DNA of 9,352 bases from Acidobacteriaceae bacterium (GTDB lineage Bacteria > Acidobacteriota > Terriglobia > Terriglobales > Acidobacteriaceae), in assembly GCA_003140705.1 (NCBI GenBank), contig PLKU01000354.1:529-9880 (forward strand). The letters run 5' to 3'. The position numbers and the translations under genes are program-made. Under the pieces are notes generated by a model. The model saw only the letters and a program-made list of their open reading frames with translations. It had not been told where the DNA came from and ran no database searches. Within the stretch, counting starts at the first letter, position 1. Every line of letters begins with the position of its first letter. Below, in pieces: positions 1 to 6,447 of this stretch.

Positions 1-351
1 CAGGACCGGGGAGCGGCGACGGGGTCAGTTCACGAAACGGAAAAATCGTAGTGCGCCGGGAGGCACTATTCATTTCATTGGCGTTGCAGCGAACCTACCA
101 AGCGCCGTGCCTACGGGGGTATTGAGGGTGCCCGGTGCGCCTGTCCCTCGCCAAGATTCCATCTGTCTCTATCTTCATCGCTTTTCAGCTAACTCCAGTC
201 GGGGGCACAAACGGCACTTAACCTTTAAGGTATCCGGACTCCTATTCAATTTCTCGGCAGGATGGAATCTTGGCAAGGCACAGCTACTCCTTTGCGGTAT
301 TCTCCCGTGCACCGGGTCAGTTGGTGCAAAGTCGCCTTCTCATTGAAACCG
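1..351. other. Left-edge stretch without a convincing gene
   Basis: I see no recognisable gene here. One plus-strand frame is open from base 2 to 346 (115 codons). Its protein is rich in Arg, Ser and Pro, matches no family I recognise, and has no ribosome site at its internal ATG, so I do not call it. It could be the tail of something that starts outside the window. A short inverted repeat (GCACC at 309-313 with GGTGC at 323-327) lies 25 to 43 bases past the CHRD stop. It has no T-run and is too weak to call a terminator. Confidence 0.4.
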
Positions 352-795
352 TCATTCAGACTTCAGGATTTGGCCGCGAATCTCCCCGCCCGGATTTGCG
401 GACGTGTGCAGATTGAAATACCAATTACCATCCACGAGGTCCTTAGCCTGTTCTGGTGTCAGGATCGCCTTCCCATCAATGGGACCTGTGATAGGCCTAG
501 TCGTTATCGGAAGCTGTGGCTTCGCATTAGCTCCCGCCACCGCCGGTCCATGAAAGTGTGCTGCGACGACCGGACCAGTCAACCCTCTGAACTCAATGTG
601 ATATTTGAATTCGTTGGTTTCAGTATCCAGCGTGGCGGTGACAGTTCCGGTGCCAGCGCTGTCCTTGGGAGGAACTTCGGCAGAGGCCTTCAAGTCTGCT
701 GTCAGGCGAATCGTTGTGCCGTGCACTGCAATTGACACAAGCGCAACAGCGGATGCTATAACGATAGTTCGGAAAACACGATTTACATTTCTCAT
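352..795 (-). CDS. Secreted CHRD-domain protein
   Basis: A 147-residue exported protein with one CHRD domain, a fold named after chordin and found in many bacterial secreted proteins; its biochemical role is not established. Residues 1 to about 26 form a signal peptide (basic MRNVNRVFR start, then a hydrophobic run ending near AVHG). The rest carries the CHRD hallmarks: EVPP followed by GTGT, then a GLTGP stretch leading to AAHFHGPA, then NWYFNLHT and GEIRGQI near the C-terminus. I chose the ATG at 795 because AAGGAGAA lies just upstream at good spacing and the signal peptide begins there. The frame stays open upstream to 936 with a zinc-finger-like sequence (separate entry). The length fits a single-domain CHRD protein. 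The nearest gene upstream (1269) is divergent. Confidence 0.88.
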   Translation of the reverse strand: MRNVNRVFRTIVIASAVALVSIAVHGTTIRLTADLKASAEVPPKDSAGTGTVTATLDTETNEFKYHIEFRGLTGPVVAAHFHGPAVAGANAKPQLPITTRPITGPIDGKAILTPEQAKDLVDGNWYFNLHTSANPGGEIRGQILKSE

Positions 796-936
796 TTTGC
801 TTCTCCTTATTGCTCGCTGGTTAACTTCGACGTGAGATTCAAAACACAGAGCGCCGCTGATCAAATTGCACTTTTCCTGATGAAGCGTGCCGCAAATGGG
901 GCAAGCAAAATCCAGGCGAAGATCAGACTTTGGCAT
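796..936 (-). other. Zinc-finger-like coding segment in frame with CHRD gene
   Basis: Forty-seven codons from the ATG at 936 run without a stop into the CHRD gene. The segment has a CPxCG pair (Cys12, Cys15), a third Cys at 23 and His at 35, spaced like the small CxxC-C-H zinc-finger proteins that I associate with actinobacterial and acidobacterial genomes. No strong ribosome site precedes 936, while a strong one for CHRD sits inside the last codons. The likeliest reading is the remnant of a small zinc-finger gene that has lost its own stop. A true N-terminal extension is less likely because it would bury the signal peptide. Confidence 0.4.
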
Positions 937-1268
937 TTAAACTTTTACCCGTGTTGGGCCAAGAATGTTGGTCAATTCTGTACATTCCGGCCGCCAAAAA
1001 TTTACAATCCAAAAGGGCATTACTCGAAGGCAAAGAATCGCCTCAACAAAGGTGGATGAGAGTTTGATGGATCTCGGAGTAGCAAAGAGATGCCTAAAAG
1101 GATCCCCACATAAGGATTTAGCGAAAATCCGTAGTTCACTTGGCATTCAGCTGCCGGCTTCTGGGCTAAACTCAAAAAAACTATCACAAGAATATTGGCG
1201 GACGGCCCGATCATGTATTCTCTCGTCGCCATGCAAACAAGATGGAAATCCCGGCTGAGGCATTCAGG
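937..1268. other. Intergenic region between divergent genes
   Basis: This region must hold the promoters of the CHRD gene (minus) and the secreted LolA-like gene (plus). I could not fix a convincing -35/-10 pair for either. Open frames exist on both strands, including a plus frame from 965 to 1258, but none has a good ribosome site or a recognisable protein. Confidence 0.4.
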
Positions 1269-2081
1269 ATGAAATGGCCCGCCACGTGCCGTCTGTACCG
1301 GGCCCAGGCAATTATATTTCTGGTCGCGACGCTCGCAGGAGCTCAAGAGCCAGCGCCTTCAACTCAAGAGGTTCTCTCACACGCCCGGGCCAATATCGCT
1401 GCGACTGTCGCTACTCTCCCGGACGTTTTCTGTGATGAGAAGATCGACTCATCCGAGCTTAATAACGGTATAGTCAAGCGCAAGATGACCTTCGATTCCG
1501 TTGTGGCAGCTAGAAGACTGAGTGGCGGAGACTCAGAACTCACTGAAAGCCGAGATGTGCGCCTGGTCGACGGCAAACCTCCAAAGCAAGGCAAGAGATA
1601 TGTCCTTCCGTTCACCCTCAATGGTGGCTTTGGCATTCACTTTAGCTCGTTCCTCTCGGCGGCTTATGACCAATGCAATCTCTACAGGATTGTGGAGGGA
1701 GACTCTTCAACGAGAGACTTGATTGGCCTGGAAGTCTCCCGCAAAGTTAATAGTAAGCAGATCGCGGGATGCGAAGGATTGTCAGCGGACGCAGTTTATA
1801 GGTTCTGGCTTGACCGGCTCTCGTACGGAATTCGACGTGTCGAAACGGTGGATCTGATTCCCGACGGATCACGCGGATTCAAATCTCTCACGGGCCGGAA
1901 CGATTTCGCGGTGGTCCAATTGGGGCCAAAATCCTATCTACTGCCAGCCAGCGTTCGCGCGATCGTGACAATTGAGCCCGAATCATCCGAGCAGTTTTCA
2001 TTTGAAGCGCATTACAGCAATTGCCACAAGTTTGAAGTGACTTCAGACATCGTCTCCGGTTCGGTTGAAGTGCCACGCTAG
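1269..2081 (+). CDS. Secreted LolA/LppX-like protein, acidobacterial type
   Basis: A 270-residue exported protein of unproven function. Residues 1 to about 24 are a signal peptide (basic MKWPATCRLYR, hydrophobic AIIFLVATLAGA, cleavage before QEP). The mature part looks mainly beta. It contains YRFWLDRLSYGIRRVE, a pattern shared with the protein at 8012-8764 (IWVDASSFRIRRIE) and typical of secreted acidobacterial proteins annotated as LolA-like or outer-membrane lipoprotein-sorting-like. It lacks a lipobox and the sequence is too remote to infer lipoprotein carriage. Four Cys in the mature part (in FCDE, DQCN, AGCEG and SNCHK) could form disulfides in the periplasm. I prefer ATG 1269 to the in-frame ATG 1242 because GAGG at 1257-1260 has an 8-base spacer and the signal peptide then starts properly. 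It is monocistronic as far as can be seen. Confidence 0.72.
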   Translation: MKWPATCRLYRAQAIIFLVATLAGAQEPAPSTQEVLSHARANIAATVATLPDVFCDEKIDSSELNNGIVKRKMTFDSVVAARRLSGGDSELTESRDVRLVDGKPPKQGKRYVLPFTLNGGFGIHFSSFLSAAYDQCNLYRIVEGDSSTRDLIGLEVSRKVNSKQIAGCEGLSADAVYRFWLDRLSYGIRRVETVDLIPDGSRGFKSLTGRNDFAVVQLGPKSYLLPASVRAIVTIEPESSEQFSFEAHYSNCHKFEVTSDIVSGSVEVPR

Positions 2082-2195
2082 ATGTGCGAGGCTGCATCTC
2101 CTCGAGCATGATCTTGCGTAGATGGGTCATAGGTACCTCCTGTGACCCAAACCTTAACCCGGCCTAAAAGCTCCTCGGAGGCCCAAAATGCAGCG

Positions 2196-2212
2196 GCCGC
2201 GGCGCCCGCGGC
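2196..2212. other. GC-rich perfect hairpin
   Basis: GCCGCGG and CCGCGGC form a 7-bp perfect stem around a 3-base CGC loop, about 115 bases after the stop at 2081. No T-run follows on either strand, so it is not a standard intrinsic terminator. It might still end or protect the upstream transcript. Confidence 0.35.
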
Positions 2213-2463
2213 TTCGCTCTTACCGCCAAACCGGAGATTGGGCGGTCAGCTGTTGAAAACTGGGCATTCCATGACTTAAGGCCGAATGTGCGACGGCGAG
2301 GGACTACAACCAGTCGGGCAAAATGAACCAAATGGCACTTGACGACCTTCCGGGACTGTCCCTTCCTATGAGGATTATTCCAAGGACTGCCGCAATTCGA
2401 GAAGATTCCAGCTTATTTGGCCCATGCAGGATCTTGCCGGCAAGGCCATCATGTCCAAATGTC

Positions 2464-2613
2464 TTATCTCCACCAATGCCTTGAAGACGACTTTTGGTCC
2501 AGTGTCTTGGCTCTTCTTTCACGATTGAGGTCTCGCTGAGTGCCGATCAACACATAGATCATGAATGCTATGCCAAGGGCACAGAACGCGCTTAACACCA
2601 CCAGTGCAACCAC
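2464..2613 (-). CDS. Possible small single-span membrane protein
   Basis: A 49-residue frame starting at GTG 2613, six bases after GGAAGG, which is a good ribosome site. Residues 1-23 are almost entirely hydrophobic (start VVALVVLSAFCALG, through IYVLIG). A charged tail with RDLNRERR follows, predicting one membrane span with the C-terminus in the cytoplasm. The frame remains open upstream to GTG 2655, but that start has no ribosome site. I recognise no family. Chance hydrophobic frames of this size occur, so the call rests on the ribosome site plus the clean span-and-basic-tail layout. Confidence 0.35.
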   Translation of the reverse strand: MVALVVLSAFCALGIAFMIYVLIGTQRDLNRERRAKTLDQKSSSRHWWR

Positions 2614-2882
2614 GACGCACCTTCCATACAGGCTGTCTAGCCCGAGCCTGCACACTTGGAAGGCTATAGTTCCGCCTCTAAGGAAGTTCTAAGAGCTGCC
2701 TTAATTATTCCTAAAGGTATTGGCATAGATTGAAAAAGGTGCGAGGCGGTTCGTAATCGCGCATTGGCAATGAAAGAGCAGGATCTAGTTTTACTGGGGG
2801 CAAATGAAATCTGTACCTGTGCCTCGCAAAACCTCCATCCGGGTTCTGCAATGACTCAATTCTTGATCTTAGGTGAGTTGTC

Positions 2883-2956
2883 ATAATCTGGGCTTTGCAT
2901 TTGTTGAGGCCAATTCCAGGCGGGAATGGTCCCAAACTGGCGATATTGATCAACCA
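2883..2956. repeat. Diverged 74-bp direct repeat, copy 1
   Basis: This stretch aligns in the same orientation with 7517-7590, with roughly three-quarters identity by eye and one or two single-base indels. The best-conserved blocks are around TTGAGG, CAATTCC and GATCAA. Neither copy lies in a gene I can defend. Both strands give similar short peptides in the two copies, so the repeat may be residual coding sequence or a non-coding repeat. Confidence 0.4.
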
Positions 2957-3214
2957 GCGACTGAAGGCAACCAACTGGGCGGAACGAAGTTTCCAGTCTG
3001 GTGCGGACTGATGAATCGGCGCTGCACTGCGATTTCGCAATTCGTCTAGCAGATGGCGAATTTGTCGTCGGGGCTCCGCAAAATCCTACCCGGAATCGCG
3101 TCGAAGCTGGTGCAGTTTTGCTCGTCACATACTGGACCCGTCGTTTGTTAGTACCATGCTTCGCGTCGGCCTGACCATCGGCCGCAAGGCTCGTTGTTGC
3201 GAAAAGAGGAAAGC

Positions 3215-3391
3215 ATGAAGTGCGTCTGATCAGCAATCATCCTTGCGGCGACTACGGTCGCGCTTGCACGAACCAGCAAAGATTCCGAGGACTATCCTGT
3301 CGACGTGCATGTTCGGTCCTCTAGCCTGGCATTTGGCTCGGGGATCTCCCGGTCTACCAGCTCGAAACCGGCTCCTGGCACACCGATTTGA
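3215..3391 (+). pseudogene. Broken gene for a small secreted protein
   Basis: ATG 3215 follows GAGGAAAGC, an excellent ribosome site. The frame reads MKCV, then TGA at 3227-3229, then SAIILAATTVALA followed by RTSKDSEDYPVDVHVRSS, and ends at TGA 3389. Apart from the fifth codon this is a textbook signal peptide (MK start, hydrophobic core, ALA cleavage site) leading to a DYPVDVHV segment. That segment resembles the mature start of small secreted proteins I associate with Acidobacteriota. No start codon follows the TGA before the hydrophobic core. The remaining length (about 58 codons) also seems short, and the sequence turns into low-quality Ser/Pro-rich text, suggesting a further frameshift or truncation. 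I read it as a decayed gene. Confidence 0.42.
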
Positions 3392-3453
3392 ATTGCTTTC
3401 ATTGTTGGCATGATCGTAGGAAGGTGACCTCATCATTGTGTTCTGTGACAGCA

Positions 3454-4434
3454 TTAAACGGCTGCGCGCAGACCGAGCAGATCGTCTGCATTGCGGTGAA
3501 TAAGTTTTGCAAAATCATCGGCGTCGAGGATCTGCCTGAGGCTGTCGAGAAAACTCCGGCCGCGAGTGTTGGGGCTGTAGGGATAATCGACGGAGAACAG
3601 AAGCCGATCGATGCCCACCACCTCAAGAGCACAGCGGAAAGGCGGCAAGGTAAAGTAGCCGCTGGTGGTGCAGTGAATGTTGGATTTGAAGTACTCGGCC
3701 ACCGTCTGGCGAAGCTGCGGCGCTGCGTGGGAGAGAATGCCGCTCGAGCGGGCCAGCGCATAGGGCAAACCTTCTCCAACATGGCCGATGATGAGTTGCA
3801 ACGCGGGCAGCCGGTCAAAGAGGCCGCTGACGATCAGGCGCAGCGTGTGAAGACCGGTTTCAGCGTGCCAGCCCCAGCCGGCGATGGAAAGCAGGAAGCC
3901 GAGATCGCCGGGGAGGCCCGAGTAATAGGCCTCGCGGACCGGCTGCGGCGGCGGTGCGGGGTGCAGGTAGATGGGAACTCCTAGATGGGTGGCGGCCTCG
4001 AACACCGGGAGGAAGCGCGTGTCATCAAGAAACAGACCCCCGGTGGTGCCATTGATGAGAGCGCCGCGAAAACCGAGTTGTGTGACGCAGCGTTCCAGCT
4101 CCTTCGCCGCCGTCAAGGGATCCTTCATGCCAAGCGTTGCAAATCCGCCAAAACGCGCAGGGTGGGTACGCACCGCTTCGGCAAGTTCGTCATTGACATC
4201 GCGCGCCAGCGAAGTGGCCGCGTCGGCATCGAGCGAGTCGAATCCCATTGCAGCGAGCGAAAGCACCTGAAAATCGATCGCAGACTTGTCCATGTCGGCA
4301 ATCCGGCAAGCGCCTACGTCGAGGAGTTTGGACTGCAGTTCGGCAAGCTGCGGGGGAGTTTTCTCGTCACTCCTTTGTGTGGCTCGGAGGAAGGATTTGG
4401 TAAGGAAGTGCTCTTCAAGAGTGATGGTGCGCAT
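3454..4434 (-). CDS. Amidohydrolase-family 2 metal-dependent hydrolase/decarboxylase
   Basis: A 326-residue cytosolic TIM-barrel enzyme of the ACMSD / gamma-resorcylate decarboxylase group (amidohydrolase_2, PF04909); the length matches that group. The metal site is complete by motif: Glu7 and His9 in LEEHF, His158 in YLHPAP, and Asp283 in SVDYPY. His218 to Glu221 lie in HVGEGLPY, with Arg229 following; Asn128 in LING is another likely substrate contact. Known relatives remove CO2 from aromatic acids such as 2,6-dihydroxybenzoate, or open related rings. The exact substrate cannot be read here, so no symbol is given. The start at ATG 4434 keeps the N-terminal metal motif in its usual place, although AGG directly abuts the ATG and no well-spaced ribosome site is visible. 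It stands alone on the minus strand. Its GC content looks higher than that of its surroundings. Confidence 0.9.
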   Translation of the reverse strand: MRTITLEEHFLTKSFLRATQRSDEKTPPQLAELQSKLLDVGACRIADMDKSAIDFQVLSLAAMGFDSLDADAATSLARDVNDELAEAVRTHPARFGGFATLGMKDPLTAAKELERCVTQLGFRGALINGTTGGLFLDDTRFLPVFEAATHLGVPIYLHPAPPPQPVREAYYSGLPGDLGFLLSIAGWGWHAETGLHTLRLIVSGLFDRLPALQLIIGHVGEGLPYALARSSGILSHAAPQLRQTVAEYFKSNIHCTTSGYFTLPPFRCALEVVGIDRLLFSVDYPYSPNTRGRSFLDSLRQILDADDFAKLIHRNADDLLGLRAAV

Positions 4435-4517
4435 CCTAGATAGGACGATGTCAGCCTGCCGGGAGTTTCCTTTATGTGCGATGAGGCTGATGGACTTAAA
4501 CCCGGAAATTCAGATGT

Positions 4518-4537
4518 GCATCAATGTCAATTGATGC
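4518..4537 (-). promoter_or_regulatory. Palindrome enclosing a perfect -35 hexamer
   Basis: GCATCAA (4518-4524) and TTGATGC (4531-4537) are perfect 7-bp inverted arms around six bases. On the minus strand those six bases read TTGACA, the consensus -35. The site lies about 85-105 bases upstream of the amidohydrolase start and faces it. At 17 bases downstream the -10 is poor (TTCCGG), so the promoter is either activator-dependent or weak. A repressor on the arms would cover the -35. This is an inference from layout only. Confidence 0.4.
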
Positions 4538-4649
4538 CAAATCGGCTTACTCCTCGGGCTTTTTCTGGAAAAGTCGAAGGATTCCCGAGTTCCGGTCAAA
4601 TTACCAACAAAGAACGAGGCGCGGGATCAAGGTTAGTTTGAAGGTTACG

Positions 4650-4685
4650 CCTGAATGGCCAGCCACTCGGCAGTGACCATTCAGG
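4650..4685. other. Hairpin at the insertion site
   Basis: CCTGAATGG (4650-4658) pairs with CCATTCAGG (4677-4685). Inside the 18-base loop, CACT (4664-4667) pairs with AGTG (4672-4675). The last base of the stem belongs to the inserted element, but 8 bp of the stem (CTGAATGG/CCATTCAG) would exist without it. The 3' arm is the sequence duplicated at the other end of the element. Confidence 0.6.
4677..4684 (+). repeat. 8-bp direct repeat, left copy (probable target duplication)
   Basis: CCATTCAG here is repeated exactly at 7450-7457. The flanking bases differ, so the match is exactly 8 bp, the length usual for IS1595-family target duplications. It overlaps the outermost bases of the inverted repeats. 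A symmetric element starting GGTAAT gives a 7-bp duplication (CATTCAG), and one starting GGGTAAT gives only 5 bp (ATTCA). Confidence 0.65.
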
Positions 4686-4709
4686 GTAATAATATACTTG
4701 ACTGAAGTA
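4684..4709 (+). repeat. Left terminal inverted repeat
   Basis: Twenty-six bases beginning GGGTAATAATATACTTGACT are the exact reverse complement of 7426-7451. Similarity stops abruptly at base 27 on both sides. Such a long perfect match between ends 2.7 kb apart identifies the termini of one mobile element. Confidence 0.93.
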
Positions 4710-4880
4710 CGAAGATAGGTCAGACTGGAAACACCGTGACAGGGCAAGCGTATTAGATCGGATGCGAGGCAGAGAAAGTGAGAACCCTTGACTACCGCAA
4801 TCGCCTCTATGCACGAAGTTGTTCGGTTATCGCTGCGTGATCTTTCTCCAGTATCCTGTATTCCACGGGATCATTTACTG

Positions 4881-5660
4881 GTGATTTTCAAGAGTTATTT
4901 CGACGGCGCAAGCGAACCGGACAGCATAACTGTCGCCACAGTGTGCGGAACTAGCGAACAGTGGTGCGCTTTTGAGGCAGCGTGGAATCAGGTGCTAGAT
5001 GCTCATGGAGCAGACTACTTACGCACCACTGATGCCGTAGCCCTTCAAGAGGGGTTCTCAACGGAAAAGGGTTGGGATAGGAGTTCCGTCGATAGACTCA
5101 TCTCCGATTGTGTTGATGTAATCGCAGACCACATCGAGATTCCTAGAGAAAACGTAGACTTTCAGCAAAGGCCCGGTCTGTATCCTATAACGCTCTCGAT
5201 TCTCTTGAATGATTTTGTGCAGGCGAGACAGACCAATTCAAACTTGCCGAGATCTGTGACCGAGCTATGCGCCACAGAATCGGTTAGCTTCTGTCTCAAG
5301 CGTGGCGAACGCTTAGGGGCAAACTGGTATCACCTTTATTTTGACCAGGGGGAACCGTTTTACGGACACATTGATGATCGAATGCGCCACCCGAAAGCAT
5401 AAAGAGCGATACCATCGCTCTCTAAGATCGCGCACTACGGCCAATCTAACATGAGAGATGTGCCTGCCCTTCAGATGGCCGATCTGTTCGCGTGGTGCAT
5501 AACGCATAACGGCAACGTAGTGCGTGATTGGCACGCAAAACTTCATCGTCTTCCTTGGCATAGCATTTACTTGGACTATAAGTTGATGCTCAATCCAATC
5601 GATGGCGTGCTCGAAAAGATCAGGTCGTGGAATCTGCCGAAACGAAAGCTGTATCCCTAG
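4881..5660 (+). pseudogene. DUF3800 protein gene with one in-frame stop
   Basis: DUF3800 (PF12686) proteins have no firmly proven activity; conserved acidic residues have led to suggestions of a nuclease-like fold. From GTG 4881 the protein begins VIFKSYFDGAS, the usual DUF3800 opening with Asp8. It continues with TVCGTSEQW, GADYLRTTDA, an ELCAT stretch and YFDQGEPFYGH, and ends with VPALQMADLFAWC. The frame is continuous to 5660 except for TAA at 5400-5402, after HPKA; one C-to-T change from CAA would explain it. The stop removes the conserved C-terminal QMADLFAW segment, so the truncated product is probably inactive. GTG 4881 is preferred (GGGA ten bases upstream, correct family N-terminus), though the frame opens upstream to ATG 4809 and TTG 4788. 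Full length would be about 259 residues, normal for the family. It is the first passenger gene, reading inward from the left end. Confidence 0.82.
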
Positions 5661-5690
5661 ACAGAATCGAGGCAGAGACTGAAATAGAAA

Positions 5691-5714
5691 AGCCCCCGAC
5701 CGGCATCAGGGGCT
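5691..5714. terminator. Candidate stem-loop terminator between passenger genes
   Basis: AGCCCC (5691-5696) and GGGGCT (5709-5714) pair around a 12-base loop, 30 bases past the DUF3800 stop. No T-run follows on the plus strand. On the minus strand the stem is followed by TTTTCTATTT, which suits termination of leftward transcription entering from the transposase side. It could act in both directions weakly. Confidence 0.4.
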
Positions 5715-5826
5715 GTGGTGAATCCGATGCATCCAAGCGAATCATCGCACAGAGTGTGTCTGGATGCAAATCGTAAATGGCGGTATCATGTTTGTAACGC
5801 TTTCCTTGGGAACGCGGGGGGACGAA

Positions 5827-6276
5827 ATGGGCAATCCCGAAGAATGGGCACTTGGCATAGGCAAAGAGATTGCGGGGAAAGAACGTGCGACTCTAGACAA
5901 GGGCCAGCAAGTCGCAATGCAGCGCGAGATCATCGCGGAAAAGATGCTTCAGATTTGGGAGGAAATTCTTGTCGAGTTTCAGGCGCACTGTCATGCGTAC
6001 AACGAGCAAATAAAGCCAAAGCGGATACTGACTTTATTTCGAGAGAGTCAGCATCAATTCATAGTCAAGCCGGATGCGATGGCGGACACCATTTCAGGTC
6101 AGTACGATCCTCATACCAAGACCATCGTTATTTCGACTGTAGGAATAGGGGAGCAGTTCTATCCGGAAGTGGAACTCAGGGACAGCGGGAGCGTTCGTCT
6201 TGTATCACGTACCACGGGCTTTGAAACAAGCCCTACACAGATAGCGCAAGATGCACTTAGGAAAAGTTTGGTCTAG
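5827..6276 (+). CDS. Unrecognised passenger protein, 149 residues
   Basis: I do not recognise the family. Residues 11-60 look strongly helical and charged (KEIAGKERATL, then REIIAEKMLQIWEEILVEF). From about residue 75 the sequence alternates hydrophobic residues as in a beta domain (QHQFIVKP, TKTIVIST, GSVRLV), and it closes with a short helix. There is no signal peptide or membrane span, so it is presumably cytosolic. I chose ATG 5827 because a GGGGGG run ending in GGA lies 5-10 bases upstream. In-frame ATGs at 5764 and 5788 lack ribosome sites. It is the second passenger gene of the IS1595 element, 166 bases after DUF3800 and directly abutting the next gene (TAG then ATG), so those two are probably co-translated. 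Codon pattern and charge make it a believable gene despite lacking homologues I can name. Confidence 0.7.
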   Translation: MGNPEEWALGIGKEIAGKERATLDKGQQVAMQREIIAEKMLQIWEEILVEFQAHCHAYNEQIKPKRILTLFRESQHQFIVKPDAMADTISGQYDPHTKTIVISTVGIGEQFYPEVELRDSGSVRLVSRTTGFETSPTQIAQDALRKSLV

Positions 6277-6447
6277 ATGAAGACACCGCCGGACAATCCC
6301 GACTTCGACCGCTTTACCGAGTTCACGCGGCGTGTTCTTTCTGTGCCGCATTTAGAAATCAAAGCGCAACTGGACGCCGAACGCGAAGCGAAGCGAACGT
6401 CTAAATCCGCTTCCCGCGTCTCTGCCGTCCCAACCAAGCAAGCTTAG
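6277..6447 (+). CDS. Small unrecognised passenger protein, 56 residues
   Basis: ATG 6277 starts on the base after the previous gene's TAG, with AGGA at 6259-6262 as a distant ribosome site, so translational coupling is likely. The protein opens MKTPPDNPDFDRFTEFTRRVL, has a basic and acidic helical centre (LEIKAQLDAEREAKR), and ends in a Ser/Ala/Lys-rich tail. The pattern (a phenylalanine-rich FDRFTEFTRRVLSVP segment and then a short charged helix) resembles small conserved hypothetical proteins often seen beside mobile genes, but I cannot assign a function. Its stop (TAG 6445-6447) overlaps the transposase stop on the other strand by two bases. Its small size makes it easy to miss. Confidence 0.65.
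   Translation: MKTPPDNPDFDRFTEFTRRVLSVPHLEIKAQLDAEREAKRTSKSASRVSAVPTKQA

Larger units (their letters stand above)
2082..3214. other. Gene-poor region
   Basis: Over a kilobase with many short frames on both strands but little that reads as protein. Supportable items are the GC-rich hairpin at 2196-2212, a possible small membrane protein at 2464-2613, and one copy of the diverged repeat at 2883-2956. Minus-strand frames at 2711-3040 and 2856-3236 overlap each other, lack ribosome sites and resemble nothing known to me. This may be a graveyard of decayed genes, which fits the broken gene at its right end. Confidence 0.4.

Noticed and set aside
965..1258. A plus-strand 97-codon frame ahead of the secreted protein gene
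   Set aside because: No ribosome site, no recognisable protein, and it overlaps the likely promoter region and the preferred start of the next gene.
2711..3454. Overlapping minus-strand frames of 74 to 126 codons
   Set aside because: They overlap in different frames, lack ribosome sites and have low-complexity Ser/Arg compositions. Part of the region is better explained by the plus-strand broken secreted gene.
3388..4443. Long plus-strand open frames opposite the amidohydrolase
   Set aside because: They are antisense to a gene with a full set of family motifs, have no ribosome sites, and their proteins resemble nothing. They arise from the codon bias of the real gene.
5451..5660. A separate 69-residue gene
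   Set aside because: It is in the same frame as DUF3800 and supplies that family's conserved C-terminus, so it is the tail of the interrupted gene.
5715..6224. A 169-codon plus frame overlapping the 149-residue passenger gene
   Set aside because: Its product is Cys/Arg-rich and patternless. The other frame has a strong ribosome site, a coherent helix-plus-beta layout and abuts the next gene.
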